A stretch of 64,000 nucleotides of DNA from Rhizobiaceae bacterium (GCA_029212415.1 JARGOF010000001.1:62001-126000), one strand, 5' to 3'; numbered from the stretch's first letter, positions 40,159-50,174 are shown. Notes: generated by a model from the letters alone, not told the origin. Program-made: numbers and translations.

Positions 40159-40354
40159 CATGCAGCTAAGGTGTCTTCGTTCGGTCGTGTTGACATCGAA
40201 GGCCCATGTGCCGAAGGATGATCGGCTACGGCGGATAGCAGTGATCTTGATCAATGGTTCTGTGTTCTGATCGAAAACAGCCTTCTTCATAAGCTCACTG
40301 TCCATGGTGTAGATGATGTGAATTGAAGAGGTTCTATCGTAGCGGTATGTTCAT

Positions 40355-40380
40355 AATGGGCGTGCGCGAGCATGCCCATT
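40355..40380. repeat. Second copy of the AATGGGCGTGCGCGAG...GCCCATT hairpin
   Basis: AATGGGCGTGCGCGAGCATGCCCATT, nearly identical to 38505-38530. Confidence 0.75.
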
Positions 40381-40431
40381 TGGATCCTTTTTACAAAAGG
40401 GTCATCACAACTCTCTCCATCTTGACAGTAC

Positions 40432-40443
40432 ATGTATATACAT
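40432..40443. promoter_or_regulatory. Candidate GntR/HutC operator ATGTATATACAT
   Basis: Perfect 12-bp palindrome with GTNTANAC core, just after TTGACA (40422-40427). Confidence 0.55.
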
Positions 40444-40502
40444 TAGACTTTGTCCGACCTGCATTGCAGCCGCATGCTGCCTGACGCGGGAAGGATAATT
40501 GA

Positions 40503-41825
40503 TTGACGCAGAACGTGACGGCAGACATTCGTGCCGCAATTCGTGAGGGTCGCATTGCGCAGGCCCAGGCTGATATTGCTGCTTTGCTGTTGGATGTCAC
40601 CGGCAGCCCGGTTGCGGATGTGCGGATCAATTTCGATAAATACAGCCTCAATTCAGTCAACGGCTTTGCCCAATCAACGGCGGGCGAGGCGTTTTTCTTC
40701 AAATTCCATCAGGAAGACGGGGAGGAGGACGGCGTTGCGGAATATTATAATGCTGCCGTGCTGAAGGAGGCCGGTTACCCGGTCGAGCAACCGCTTTTTC
40801 AGGAAAACAGGCCGGGCCGGCAGGTGCTGGTCTACAGGCAAATGGCCGATCCGCGCTTTTCCGATGTGTGTTCGGATATCGAAAAGGGTGAGCGGCAAGA
40901 AGATTTCGAAAAGGCCATATCGGCGCAGGTCGAAGCGGACAAATTGTTTTCCGGGGTGGCGCTGAAGACTTTGCAACACTCAGAGAGCGATGCCGCCCGG
41001 CAGCAATCGATCTTTCAGCTCTTTTACAACCGTCTGGTGGATGACCCGAGAAAATTGTCCGGCCAGACCCTGGCTGGCCGGGTGGAGAAATTCTACCTCC
41101 ACGAACAGGTGAACTGGCCGGGCATCTCGGCGCCGTTTCAGGATATCTGGATGCTGCCCTGGACCATCAACGGGATCGATTACCCGCTGACCATAAAGGA
41201 TGCCTTTGACGGCTGCCTCGAGAAACTGTCTCCGCTCAACCATATACCGGGCGCTGTCCTCACGGCGCATGGCGATGCACATAATGCCAATGTATGGTTT
41301 CACAACAATGGCGATTCAGGTCATGCCACCCTGAGCCTGTTTGACCCGGCTTTTGCGGGGCGCGAAATCCCCGCGTTGCTGGCCGAGGTCAAGGCAAGTT
41401 TTCACAATATTTTTGCCCATCCTTTCTGGCTGTATGAGCCCGAGTGCGCCAGCGATGTGTTTGCCGCAGAGGCGACCATTGCAAATGGCCGGATCCGCGT
41501 CGAAACCGATTATGCTCTGACGCCTTTGCGCGAGGCTTTTCTTGTTTCCAAGGCGGACAACTTCTGGCGGCCGCTGGTGGACGAACTCGACAGGCTTGGC
41601 TGGCTGGCGCCCGATTGGGAGGCCACGGTCAGAATGGCGTTTTTTGCCTGCCCGACCCTGGTGATGAAGTTGCTGTGTGGTCCGGGCTCAACGCATAATC
41701 CGAGCAGTTCGCTGATCGGTTTTTGTCAGGCGATGCGTGCAGCGGGAGCCCCGACCAACGGCGAAGAAGACATGTTTGTCAGGTTTTTTGACAGGGTAGG
41801 CAAGGGTTCGGACACCCAATCGTGA
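40503..41825 (+). CDS. Aminoglycoside-phosphotransferase-like (APH fold) small-molecule kinase
   Basis: Brenner-like loop TAHGDAHNANVWF and downstream LFDPAF. Confidence 0.65.
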   Translation: MTQNVTADIRAAIREGRIAQAQADIAALLLDVTGSPVADVRINFDKYSLNSVNGFAQSTAGEAFFFKFHQEDGEEDGVAEYYNAAVLKEAGYPVEQPLFQENRPGRQVLVYRQMADPRFSDVCSDIEKGERQEDFEKAISAQVEADKLFSGVALKTLQHSESDAARQQSIFQLFYNRLVDDPRKLSGQTLAGRVEKFYLHEQVNWPGISAPFQDIWMLPWTINGIDYPLTIKDAFDGCLEKLSPLNHIPGAVLTAHGDAHNANVWFHNNGDSGHATLSLFDPAFAGREIPALLAEVKASFHNIFAHPFWLYEPECASDVFAAEATIANGRIRVETDYALTPLREAFLVSKADNFWRPLVDELDRLGWLAPDWEATVRMAFFACPTLVMKLLCGPGSTHNPSSSLIGFCQAMRAAGAPTNGEEDMFVRFFDRVGKGSDTQS

Positions 41826-41857
41826 TGGCGTTGAGACACCCTATGGAGGATTGCTGA

Positions 41858-42606
41858 GTGAATTTTGAAGAGCGTTTCAGTCTTGCTGGCCGGTTGGCTT
41901 TGGTGACAGGCGCCAGCCGGGGCATCGGCCGGGCCGTGGCCAAGGGACTGGCCGAGGCAGGCGCCGATATTGTTGCAGTCTCGCGGTCAGCTGATTCCCT
42001 GAAGGATGTGTGCGATGTCAGATCATCGCATGTGACGTCTCGGATGTGGCCGCGGTCCATAGGCTGTTCGAACAGATCAGCGAGCAGGGGTTGCTGGCCG
42101 ATATTCTTGTCAATAATGCCGGAATCGAAGATGTCGCGCCGTCAACGCAGGTCGACGAGGCATTGTGGGACAGGATCGTTGATACCAACCTGAAGGGCGC
42201 TTTTTTTGTCGCCCAGAATTTTGCCAAACCGCTGATGGCTGCCGGGCGCGCAGGAAGCCTGATCAATCTCGGCTCGCTGACATCGGCGGTGGGTGTGCCA
42301 ACCGCCACGCCCTATACGTCTTCCAAGAGCGGACTATTGGGTATGACAAGGGCGCTTTCTGCAGAATGGGCGCGGGACAATATTCGTGTGAACGCCATGG
42401 GTCCGGGTTATTTTCGCACCGAACTGACCGAGGCTTTCTATGAGGACGAGGATTGGCAGGCGCGCATGCTCGACAAGATTCCGATGGGCCGTTTTGGTCA
42501 GCTCGATGATTTGATCGGCATGGCGGTTTTCCTGGCAAGCAACGCTTCGGCCTATGTCACCGGGCAGATTCTCTATGTGGATGGGGGATACCTGGCATCC
42601 ATATGA
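41858..42606 (+). pseudogene. Short-chain dehydrogenase/reductase split by a frameshift near 42004-42022
   Basis: Frame 1 LALVTGASRGIGRAVAKGLAEAGADIVAVSRSADSLKDV; frame 2 IIACDVSDVAAV...LVNNAGIED...YTSSKSG...VDGGY. Confidence 0.8.
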
Positions 42607-42690
42607 TGGGTGACGATGGGCAGGCAACGCGTGCAGGCTGATTGGCCTGATTGACTTGTCCAGTACCAAAAACTCAATGGGAAATGGTTG

Positions 42691-43413
42691 ATGAACGAAG
42701 CAGCGCCACTTTACGAAATCGTCAAACGACATATTACCGATGGTATCGTGTCGGGCGCATTTCTTCCGGGTGCGAAATTGCCGTCGGAAAACGAACTGGT
42801 CAGGGCGCTGGGTGTTTCGCGCATGACCGTCAATCGGGCGCTGCGGGAACTTACCCGTGACGGGGTCATATACAGACTGCAGGGTGTCGGCTCCTTTGTC
42901 AGCAAGGCAGGGCCCAATACATCCCTTTCGGAAGTGCGTGACATTCGCGATATTATTGCGGATCGGGGCGGGGCCTATTCGTGCAGGGTCTTGAGCAAAC
43001 AGACGATCCCACTGGACCAGACACATACGGATCTCTTCGTCATGGAGCCGGGCCAGCCGATTGCCAATCTGGTGCTGGTGCATTTTGAAAACGATGTGCC
43101 GCTGCAACTGGAGCAAAGGTTTGTCCGGGAGGATTTTGCGCCAGATCTGCTGAATCAGGATTTTGAGGCAGAATCGCTGTTTGATTACCTGCAGGCGATC
43201 GCCCCGATCTCTGAACTCGAGCATGTGGTTGAAGCAACCCTGCCGGATGAACTTGAATGCGAACAATTGCAATTGGGCGGTGATCAACCGGTCCTGCGCA
43301 TCCGGCGGCGGACCTGGGTGGGCGGAAAAGTGGTGACCGTCGGTTATTTTTCGCATCCCGGTGACCGCTACCGCGTCGCAGTCAGGCTGCGGCCTTCGGA
43401 TGTGAGGAATTGA
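42691..43413 (+). CDS. GntR family regulator, HutC/UTRA subfamily
   Basis: LYEIVKRHITDGIVSGAFLPGAKLPSENELVRALGVSRMTVNRALRELTRDGVIYRLQGVGSFV. Confidence 0.93.
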   Translation: MNEAAPLYEIVKRHITDGIVSGAFLPGAKLPSENELVRALGVSRMTVNRALRELTRDGVIYRLQGVGSFVSKAGPNTSLSEVRDIRDIIADRGGAYSCRVLSKQTIPLDQTHTDLFVMEPGQPIANLVLVHFENDVPLQLEQRFVREDFAPDLLNQDFEAESLFDYLQAIAPISELEHVVEATLPDELECEQLQLGGDQPVLRIRRRTWVGGKVVTVGYFSHPGDRYRVAVRLRPSDVRN

Positions 43414-43550
43414 GCGGCATGGTCTTCTTTACACGTTTGAAGCCAGTGCCTCTGCCAGGCGCAGAACAGGCAATGCGCACAAGGATGCAAGGGTGCTTTT
43501 CAGCCAATTGGATGGCACCTGACACAACGACCCTTTGCACCGGCGCAAAC

Positions 43551-43562
43551 CTGTATATACAG
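43551..43562. promoter_or_regulatory. Candidate GntR/HutC operator CTGTATATACAG
   Basis: Perfect palindrome sharing TGTATATACA with 40432-40443, next to TTGACA 43566-43571. Confidence 0.6.
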
Positions 43563-43636
43563 AGCTTGACAAGCAAAATAGCGACTGCCAGTTTGATCGG
43601 GGCATCGCGCTTTGTGCAGGAAGGACGGTCAGCTCG

Positions 43637-44731
43637 ATGAGCCGGATGGTTGAGGTAAAAGACGTTTCAAAGAGCTTTGACGGCACGCTTGCGGTCAATG
43701 CTGTGAACCTAGTTTTGAACCGCGGAGAATTCCTGACGATTGTTGGTCCAAGCGGCTGCGGCAAGACAACGCTGTTGCGCATGATCGCCGGTTTTGAAGT
43801 GCCCAGCGCCGGGGAAATCCGCATCAACAATGAGCGGGTTGAAAACATTCCTCCCTATCGGCGTTCCATCGGTATGGTGTTTCAGAAACTGGCGCTGTTT
43901 CCGCATATGACGGCGGCCCAGAATGTTGCCTATCCGTTAAAGATGCGCCGCTTTGAGCCGGCTCAGATCCCTTCGCTTGTCGATAAATATCTTCAACTGG
44001 TGCAACTGGGCGATTATGCAGGCCGCTATCCGCATGAACTTTCGGGTGGGCAACAGCAGCGTGTGGCCATCGCACGCGCCCTGTCCTTCAGTCCCGATCT
44101 GCTTTTGCTGGATGAGCCACTTTCAGCGCTGGACAAGAAATTGCGCGAAGAGATGCAACTGGAATTTCGGCGTATTCAGCAGGAACTGGGCGTGACCACC
44201 ATCAATGTCACCCATGACCAGCGCGAGGCGCTTGTGATGAGCGACAGGATCGCCGTGATGAATGAGGGTGTTGTGCAACAGGACGGAACACCCGTCGACA
44301 TGTACCGCAATCCTGAAAACCGCTTTGTCGCCAATTTCATCGGCATGACATCGCTGTTTGAGGGCACTGTTTGCGCAACCGGCGATGGCGTGGTCTCCGT
44401 CAAATCCGGCAATGTCCTGCTGCAGGCCCGTTCAAACGACAAGGTTCTGCCAGTCAATACGAAGGTGGATTGCGCCATTCGCGCCGAGCAGATCAGGATT
44501 GTTGAAGACGCCAGTGTGTACGACAATTCGGTTTTTGGCACCATCGAACATCGGATTTTTGAAGGAGATCGGATCGTTTATACCGTTCATGTCGAAGATC
44601 TGGGCGGCGCCCGTCTTCACCTGTTCGACCACGACCCCGTTTCACACAAGGAATACCCGGCCAATGAGCGGGTTAGACTGGGTTGGAATGCGCGGGATCT
44701 GTTTGCGTTTCAAGCCCCACAAAGCAACTGA
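43637..44731 (+). CDS. Spermidine/putrescine-type ABC transporter ATP-binding protein (PotA-like)
   Basis: GPSGCGKTTLLRMIAGFE, LSGGQQQRVAIARAL, C-terminal TOBE-like region. Confidence 0.93.
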   Translation: MSRMVEVKDVSKSFDGTLAVNAVNLVLNRGEFLTIVGPSGCGKTTLLRMIAGFEVPSAGEIRINNERVENIPPYRRSIGMVFQKLALFPHMTAAQNVAYPLKMRRFEPAQIPSLVDKYLQLVQLGDYAGRYPHELSGGQQQRVAIARALSFSPDLLLLDEPLSALDKKLREEMQLEFRRIQQELGVTTINVTHDQREALVMSDRIAVMNEGVVQQDGTPVDMYRNPENRFVANFIGMTSLFEGTVCATGDGVVSVKSGNVLLQARSNDKVLPVNTKVDCAIRAEQIRIVEDASVYDNSVFGTIEHRIFEGDRIVYTVHVEDLGGARLHLFDHDPVSHKEYPANERVRLGWNARDLFAFQAPQSN

Positions 44732-44756
44732 AGACCTCATCAACGGAGAACCAACC

Positions 44757-45848
44757 ATGTCAATGATTCTGGATACCAAAACCAATCGACGCACGGTGCT
44801 GAAAACCGGTGCAGCGGCCGTCGGGATGCTGGCCATGCCATCCGTCCTGCGGGCGCAGGAAAAGCCCAAGGAAATTATTGTTCGTGCCTGGGGTGGCGCC
44901 TGGGGTGACGCCCTGAAGGCCGGCGTGGCAGACCCGTTCACGGAAGCCACCGGCATCAAGGTCCGGCTGGATTTCACGGAAGACAATGAGATCAAGCCAA
45001 AGATCTGGGCTGCGGTTGATCAGGGCCGTGTTCCACCAATCCACGTCAACTGGGACACGACCACCAATGCCACCATTTCAGCCTTGCGCGGTGCAACGGT
45101 TGACCTGAGTGATCTGTCAAATCTGAAAGGCTTGCTGCCGCTGGCCAAGCCAAGCGGCCTGGAAGGCTATCCGCTCGTCAACACCTATGCCTATGTCTAT
45201 GTCTGCGCCTATCGACCGGAAGCCTTTCCGGACGGACCGCCGACATCCTGGAATGTTCTGATTGATCCGAAGTTCAAGGGCCGTATCGCCCTTTATGACG
45301 ATGGCATCGGTTTCAACCCGATCTCCGTCATCGTCGGTGGTGGAACCTTTGCCGATATTCCGGACAATATGGAGCCGGGCTACGAATTCTACCGCAAGCT
45401 GAAACAGAATGAGCCGCTGCTGGGTGAAGATGCTGATTTCACCACCTGGTTCCAGAAGGGTGAAATTGACGTTGCCTGCACGATTTCGGTGAATGCCCGC
45501 GCCGCCAAGGAAAGCGGCATTGATGTCGCATGGACTGTTCCCAAAGAGGGCTGCAAGGTCGATACGGACGGACTTTGGGTGCCAAAGGGTCTGCCGGCCA
45601 ATGAAGAGCACTGGGCAAAGGAATTTGTCAATTTTGCACTGACAAAGGATGCGCAGCAAAAATGGTGTTCGATGCTGGGCCTGCCGCCTGTCTATCCGGG
45701 TATCGAGCCACCGGCTGACCTCGTTGGTGATCCGTCCTATCCGACCACGCCGGAGGATTTCGCGAAACTGGTTTCGGTGCCTTCACCGGTTCTGGTTGAA
45801 AACCAGCCAATCTGGTTCGCCAAGTTCAACGAAATATTCCAGGGCTAA
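44757..45848 (+). CDS. PotD-like ABC substrate-binding protein (Tat signal)
   Basis: NRRTVLKTGAAAVGMLAMPSVLRAQ; extracellular binding protein fold motifs. Confidence 0.9.
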   Translation: MSMILDTKTNRRTVLKTGAAAVGMLAMPSVLRAQEKPKEIIVRAWGGAWGDALKAGVADPFTEATGIKVRLDFTEDNEIKPKIWAAVDQGRVPPIHVNWDTTTNATISALRGATVDLSDLSNLKGLLPLAKPSGLEGYPLVNTYAYVYVCAYRPEAFPDGPPTSWNVLIDPKFKGRIALYDDGIGFNPISVIVGGGTFADIPDNMEPGYEFYRKLKQNEPLLGEDADFTTWFQKGEIDVACTISVNARAAKESGIDVAWTVPKEGCKVDTDGLWVPKGLPANEEHWAKEFVNFALTKDAQQKWCSMLGLPPVYPGIEPPADLVGDPSYPTTPEDFAKLVSVPSPVLVENQPIWFAKFNEIFQG

Positions 45849-46020
45849 TCCCTCCTTGCACCAATGCCCTTCGGGTCTTTTCCCGGAGGGCAGAGCTTTG
45901 TGCCTGTGACCTGCCCAGGATGCAATTGCAGGCATCAGGGCAAGAATACCAGGTCCTGCCATGGGTTTCATGACCTGATGGCGTCAGACATTGTGATCGA
46001 CACGGAAACCACCGAGGCTC

Positions 46021-46968
46021 ATGCAGCGCAATCAAATCATCAGGACACGGCTGGGCTGGAAGCTGCTCGACGGCATTGAACGGCTCGTATCCGCACTGTG
46101 GCCGGCCCGCTTCAAGGGTTCGGTCGGCAGGGTGCTGTTGCTGCCGGCAGTGCTGCTCATCGGCATTCTGGTCATCGGCCTTGGCTATATGATCGAATAC
46201 AGTTTTCATGAGTTGGACCTTTCCACCTACCGCCTGAAAGATGAATACAGTCTCGTCAATTATGCCGTTATCGCAGACAGGCCGGTCTATATGCGCGTTC
46301 TCAACCGAACGCTGCTGGCCGCCCTCATTGTCAGCGTGACGACGGTTTTTCTGGCTTTCCCCTATGCCTACATGCTGGTGCGCACCCGTTCGGCGCTGAC
46401 GCGCAAATTTCTGCTGATTGCACTGTTTTTGCCATTCTTCATCGGCCAGGTGGTGCGGGCCTACGGCTGGCTGATCATCCTGGGCAAGCAGGGTCTGATC
46501 AATTCCCTGCTGGAAGGTCTTGGTCTTCCAGCGCTCAACCTGATCTACAATTATCCGTCGGTGATCTTCGGGCTGATCCAATATATGTTGCCTTTCGCAA
46601 TCCTGCTGATTGTCCCTGCCGTTGCGGCAATCAGTGAGGATGTCGAACTGGCGTCGGAAGGACTTGGTGCGAACTGGATATCCACATTCCGCCATATCGT
46701 GCTGCCGCTGGCGCGGCCTGGTCTGATCGGGGCATTTGTGGTGGTCTTCACACTGACACTGACAGATTTTGCCATGCCCGAAATCCTGGGTGGCGGCACC
46801 ACCGATTTCATTGCCAGCGCGATTTATGACAGCTTTTTCCAATTGTCCAATGCCGGGCTTGGCGCGGCACTATCGATGATCCTGGTGATGATCGGCAGCG
46901 TTATCGTTGCCGCCATTTTCTATCTGGCCGGCACCGGGACTTTGGGCGTGCGGGAGCAATCGCGATGA
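46021..46968 (+). CDS. ABC transporter permease (PotB-like)
   Basis: Multi-TM; EDVELASEGLGANWISTFRHIVLPLARPGL (EAA loop). Confidence 0.9.
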   Translation: MQRNQIIRTRLGWKLLDGIERLVSALWPARFKGSVGRVLLLPAVLLIGILVIGLGYMIEYSFHELDLSTYRLKDEYSLVNYAVIADRPVYMRVLNRTLLAALIVSVTTVFLAFPYAYMLVRTRSALTRKFLLIALFLPFFIGQVVRAYGWLIILGKQGLINSLLEGLGLPALNLIYNYPSVIFGLIQYMLPFAILLIVPAVAAISEDVELASEGLGANWISTFRHIVLPLARPGLIGAFVVVFTLTLTDFAMPEILGGGTTDFIASAIYDSFFQLSNAGLGAALSMILVMIGSVIVAAIFYLAGTGTLGVREQSR

Positions 46969-47765
46969 GAGGTGCGCGCTCCAAAAAAATCGTCCTGTGG
47001 TCCATCATCTGGTTCAACATCATCACGCTCAGCCTGCCAACCGTGATCGTCATCGGTGCATCCTTTACCGCCGGGGAAATCATCCAGTTTCCACCGGAGG
47101 GGTTTTCCCTGCGCTGGTATCAGAAACTGTGGCAGCTTGATGATTTTCAGCCGGCCCTGATGCGCACCTTCTATGTCTCGATCATCTGCACCTTGATCAG
47201 CATACCGGTCGGCACTCTGGCGGCCATTGCAACTGTGCGCTACCGGTTCCGATTCCAGAAATCCATACAGGTCTACCTGCTTTTGCCCTTTACCATTCCG
47301 TTGGTCGTGTCGGGCATATCGATGATGATTTTCTTTGGTGAAATTCGCATATTGGGAAGTCTCTGGCCGGTGGGCATGGCCCTTTGCATCATCAATCTGC
47401 CCTTCATGATCTGGTCGGTCAGCGCCTCGGTCAACGCGCTGGACCCGGAATTGGAGAATGCGGCCTATAATTGCGGCGCACCGCCGGTTCAGGCCTTTTT
47501 GACGGTGACACTGCCCGCCGTGATGCCGGGGGTGATTACCGGGTCAATGCTGATGTTCATTCTGGCGTTCAACGAGTTCCTTGTCAGCCTGTTCCTGACG
47601 GATTCAAGAACAGTGACGCTGCCGGTGCAAATCTACAATTCGATACGCAGCATCATCACACCCGATCTGGCTGCCGTTTCGGTGATTTACATCGTCATCG
47701 CGCTGATCGCGGTCTGGTTGCTCGACCGGCTTGTCGGCCTGGAAATATTCCTGCGTTCCAAATAA
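46965..47765 (+). CDS. ABC transporter permease (PotC-like)
   Basis: ELENAAYNCGAPPVQAFLTVTLPAVMPG (EAA loop). Confidence 0.9.
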   Translation: MRGARSKKIVLWSIIWFNIITLSLPTVIVIGASFTAGEIIQFPPEGFSLRWYQKLWQLDDFQPALMRTFYVSIICTLISIPVGTLAAIATVRYRFRFQKSIQVYLLLPFTIPLVVSGISMMIFFGEIRILGSLWPVGMALCIINLPFMIWSVSASVNALDPELENAAYNCGAPPVQAFLTVTLPAVMPGVITGSMLMFILAFNEFLVSLFLTDSRTVTLPVQIYNSIRSIITPDLAAVSVIYIVIALIAVWLLDRLVGLEIFLRSK

Positions 47766-47779
47766 TTCGGAGTTCACAC

Positions 47780-49120
47780 GTGACAAAAACCATATCCTAC
47801 CACGAGCTGTCGCAGATCAAGGCTGAAACGCGGGCTTCGCTTTTGCGGCGGGCAGAAAGCGACATCGAGCCCTTTATCGAGAAGGTCAAACCCATCATTC
47901 AGGCGGTCAGGGATGAGGGCGACGTGGCGCTTGCCCGTTTTGCCAATGCTTTTGACAATTCACCGGTGAGCGCCGATGCCATTGCAGCGACGCCGGCCGA
48001 TTTTGATGCGGCTTTTCAGGAGGTCGATCGCGAGATGATCGAGGTTCTTGAGTTTTGCAGTGACAATGTACGGCGGTTTCATCAGGCGCAGATGCCTGAA
48101 AGCATGTGGATGAAGGAAATGCATCCGGGTGTCTTTGCAGGTGAAAAGGTCGAGCCCATCGAATCCGTTGCCTGTTATGTGCCGCGCGGAAAAGGCTCGT
48201 TTCCCAGTGTGGTCATGATGACGGCGATCCCGGCTGTGGTCGCTGGCGTGCCGAAGCCGGTGATCATCACGCCGCCGGGGCCAAACGGAAAGATCGATGC
48301 GGCCACATTGGTCGCGGCGCGTCTGGCAGGGGTGGAGAATGTCTATAAATGCGGCGGTGCGCAGGGCGTTGCGGCTGTTGCCTATGGCACTGAGACAGTG
48401 CCTGTTTGCCGCAAGATCGTCGGGCCCGGCAGCCCCTGGGTTGTGGCCGCCAAACGGCTGCTTGCCGACCGGCTGGATCCGGGCACTCCGGCGGGGCCCA
48501 GCGAAGCGATCATTCTGGCCGATGAGACGGCCAATGGCCGCGTGGCAGCGCTTGACCTATTGATTGAATCTGAGCACGGGCCGGACAGTTCGGCCTATCT
48601 GGTAACCAATTCGAGGCAGGTCGCACAGGACGCCATTGCGGCGATACCGGGCTATTGGAAGGAAATGAGCGAACAGCGCGTGGACTTTTCGTCCACGGTT
48701 CTTTGCGGTCCGCGGGGTGGGGTCATTCTTGCCGAGGACATGGAGCAGGCGATTGCATTCGTCAATGATTATGCGCCTGAACACCTGCAGGTTCATGCCA
48801 GCAGCCCTCATGATTATCTGGGCATGCTGCGCAATGCGGGTGAAATACTGCTGGGTGAGCACACGCCCGTGTGCATTGGCAATTTTGCTTTGGGTCCCAA
48901 TGCGGTCCTGCCGACAAATGCGGCGGCAATGACGCGCTCGCCGCTTGGTGTGCACGATTATATCAAGCTTGTGTCCATCGGCTATGTCACCAGGAAGGGC
49001 TATGATCTGTTGGCGCCTTACGCCAACAAATTCGCCCGATATGAGGGATTTGACGCCCATGCCAATGCGGTCTCCGATATGCGCACCCGTGCATTTGAAG
49101 CCGGTGGGGACCGGTCCTGA
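47780..49120 (+). CDS. Histidinol dehydrogenase family protein (probably not His biosynthesis; HpsN-like possibility)
   Basis: YVPRGKGSFPSVVMMTAIPAVVAGVP, GPGSPWVVAAKRLL; GTG start. Confidence 0.88.
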   Translation: MTKTISYHELSQIKAETRASLLRRAESDIEPFIEKVKPIIQAVRDEGDVALARFANAFDNSPVSADAIAATPADFDAAFQEVDREMIEVLEFCSDNVRRFHQAQMPESMWMKEMHPGVFAGEKVEPIESVACYVPRGKGSFPSVVMMTAIPAVVAGVPKPVIITPPGPNGKIDAATLVAARLAGVENVYKCGGAQGVAAVAYGTETVPVCRKIVGPGSPWVVAAKRLLADRLDPGTPAGPSEAIILADETANGRVAALDLLIESEHGPDSSAYLVTNSRQVAQDAIAAIPGYWKEMSEQRVDFSSTVLCGPRGGVILAEDMEQAIAFVNDYAPEHLQVHASSPHDYLGMLRNAGEILLGEHTPVCIGNFALGPNAVLPTNAAAMTRSPLGVHDYIKLVSIGYVTRKGYDLLAPYANKFARYEGFDAHANAVSDMRTRAFEAGGDRS

Positions 49121-49172
49121 CACCAGCAGTAAAGCCTTTGGGTCTTGCGTGTTTTAAAGCAAAGGAAAGTAC

Positions 49173-50174
49173 ATGAGGGCTGCCTGTCTTTATGCCGCCG
49201 ATGATCTGAGGATCGAAGATGTGGCCGAGCCGGTGATCGTCAACGAGCGGGACGTTCTGTTGCGCGTTGAAATGGCGGGTATATGCGGGTCCGATCTGCA
49301 CAATTTTCACACCGGGCAATGGATATCACGCAGCCCATCCGTCCCGGGACATGAATTTGTCGCCACGGTGCTGAAGACTGGTGCAGGCGTTTCTGCTTTG
49401 AAAGTGGGAGACCGGGTCGTCGCCGACAGCCGCATGCCCTGTCTGACCTGCGAGAAATGCCGGTCGGGTCAGGGGTATTTGTGTAGCCAGATGGGCTTTG
49501 TCGGTGAGGTCAATGATGGCGGTTTCGCGCCTCTGACGGTCCAGGCCGAGCAGCAACTCATCCGTCTGCCGGATCAATCTGTCCCGTCCCACATTGCGGT
49601 CCTGGCAGAGCCTCTGGCCGTGGCGCTTCATGCGGTCAACCGGCTTGGCACTGCAGTGCCAAACGATGTGCTTGTCATGGGTGCCGGCACGATTGGTGCA
49701 CTGACGGCGATCCTGTTGCAGCATCGTGGTGTGCGCAACATTGCGCTGTTTGACACCAATCAGGAACGGCGGAAAATCTTTTGCAAGGCACTGGGGCTGG
49801 ATATGCCCGGTGCAGGCGAATTGCAGAACAATGCCTTCGATGCCTGTATCGATACGACCGGATCTGTCGGCGCTTTCGAAACGTCACTGTCCAGTGTCAA
49901 ACGGGGTGGCGATCTGGTTGTCGTTGGCCTTTACGGCAAGAACATCACCTTTGACATGAACAGGATTGTTGAAGGGGGCTTGCGCCTGTCTGGATGTGCC
50001 GCCTTTGACAATGAGCTTGAGGAAGCGGTCCTGCTGCTGGCCGAACTTGCACCGAAACTCGCGTGCCTGACCTGCCGGCAGATCAGTCTGGACGATGTTC
50101 CAGCCATGTATGGCGAATTGTCATCGGGCGCATCTGCAGTGCAAAAGGCACTGATCAGGCATGATGTGATCTGA
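49173..50174 (+). CDS. Zinc-dependent alcohol dehydrogenase family
   Basis: GICGSDLHNFHTG, PGHEFVATV, CLTCEKCRSGQGYLC. Confidence 0.92.
   Translation: MRAACLYAADDLRIEDVAEPVIVNERDVLLRVEMAGICGSDLHNFHTGQWISRSPSVPGHEFVATVLKTGAGVSALKVGDRVVADSRMPCLTCEKCRSGQGYLCSQMGFVGEVNDGGFAPLTVQAEQQLIRLPDQSVPSHIAVLAEPLAVALHAVNRLGTAVPNDVLVMGAGTIGALTAILLQHRGVRNIALFDTNQERRKIFCKALGLDMPGAGELQNNAFDACIDTTGSVGAFETSLSSVKRGGDLVVVGLYGKNITFDMNRIVEGGLRLSGCAAFDNELEEAVLLLAELAPKLACLTCRQISLDDVPAMYGELSSGASAVQKALIRHDVI

Noticed and set aside
43535-43636. N-terminal extension of the PotA-like ORF
   Set aside because: Crosses the promoter palindrome at 43551; ATG 43637 gives a standard ABC N-terminus
45826-46842. 338-aa minus-strand ORF opposite the PotB-like permease
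   Set aside because: Antisense shadow; plus-strand permease has the EAA loop and TM pattern
47471-47779. N-terminal extension of the HisD-like ORF in the track
   Set aside because: Overlaps the upstream permease in another frame; GTG at 47780 fits the family start
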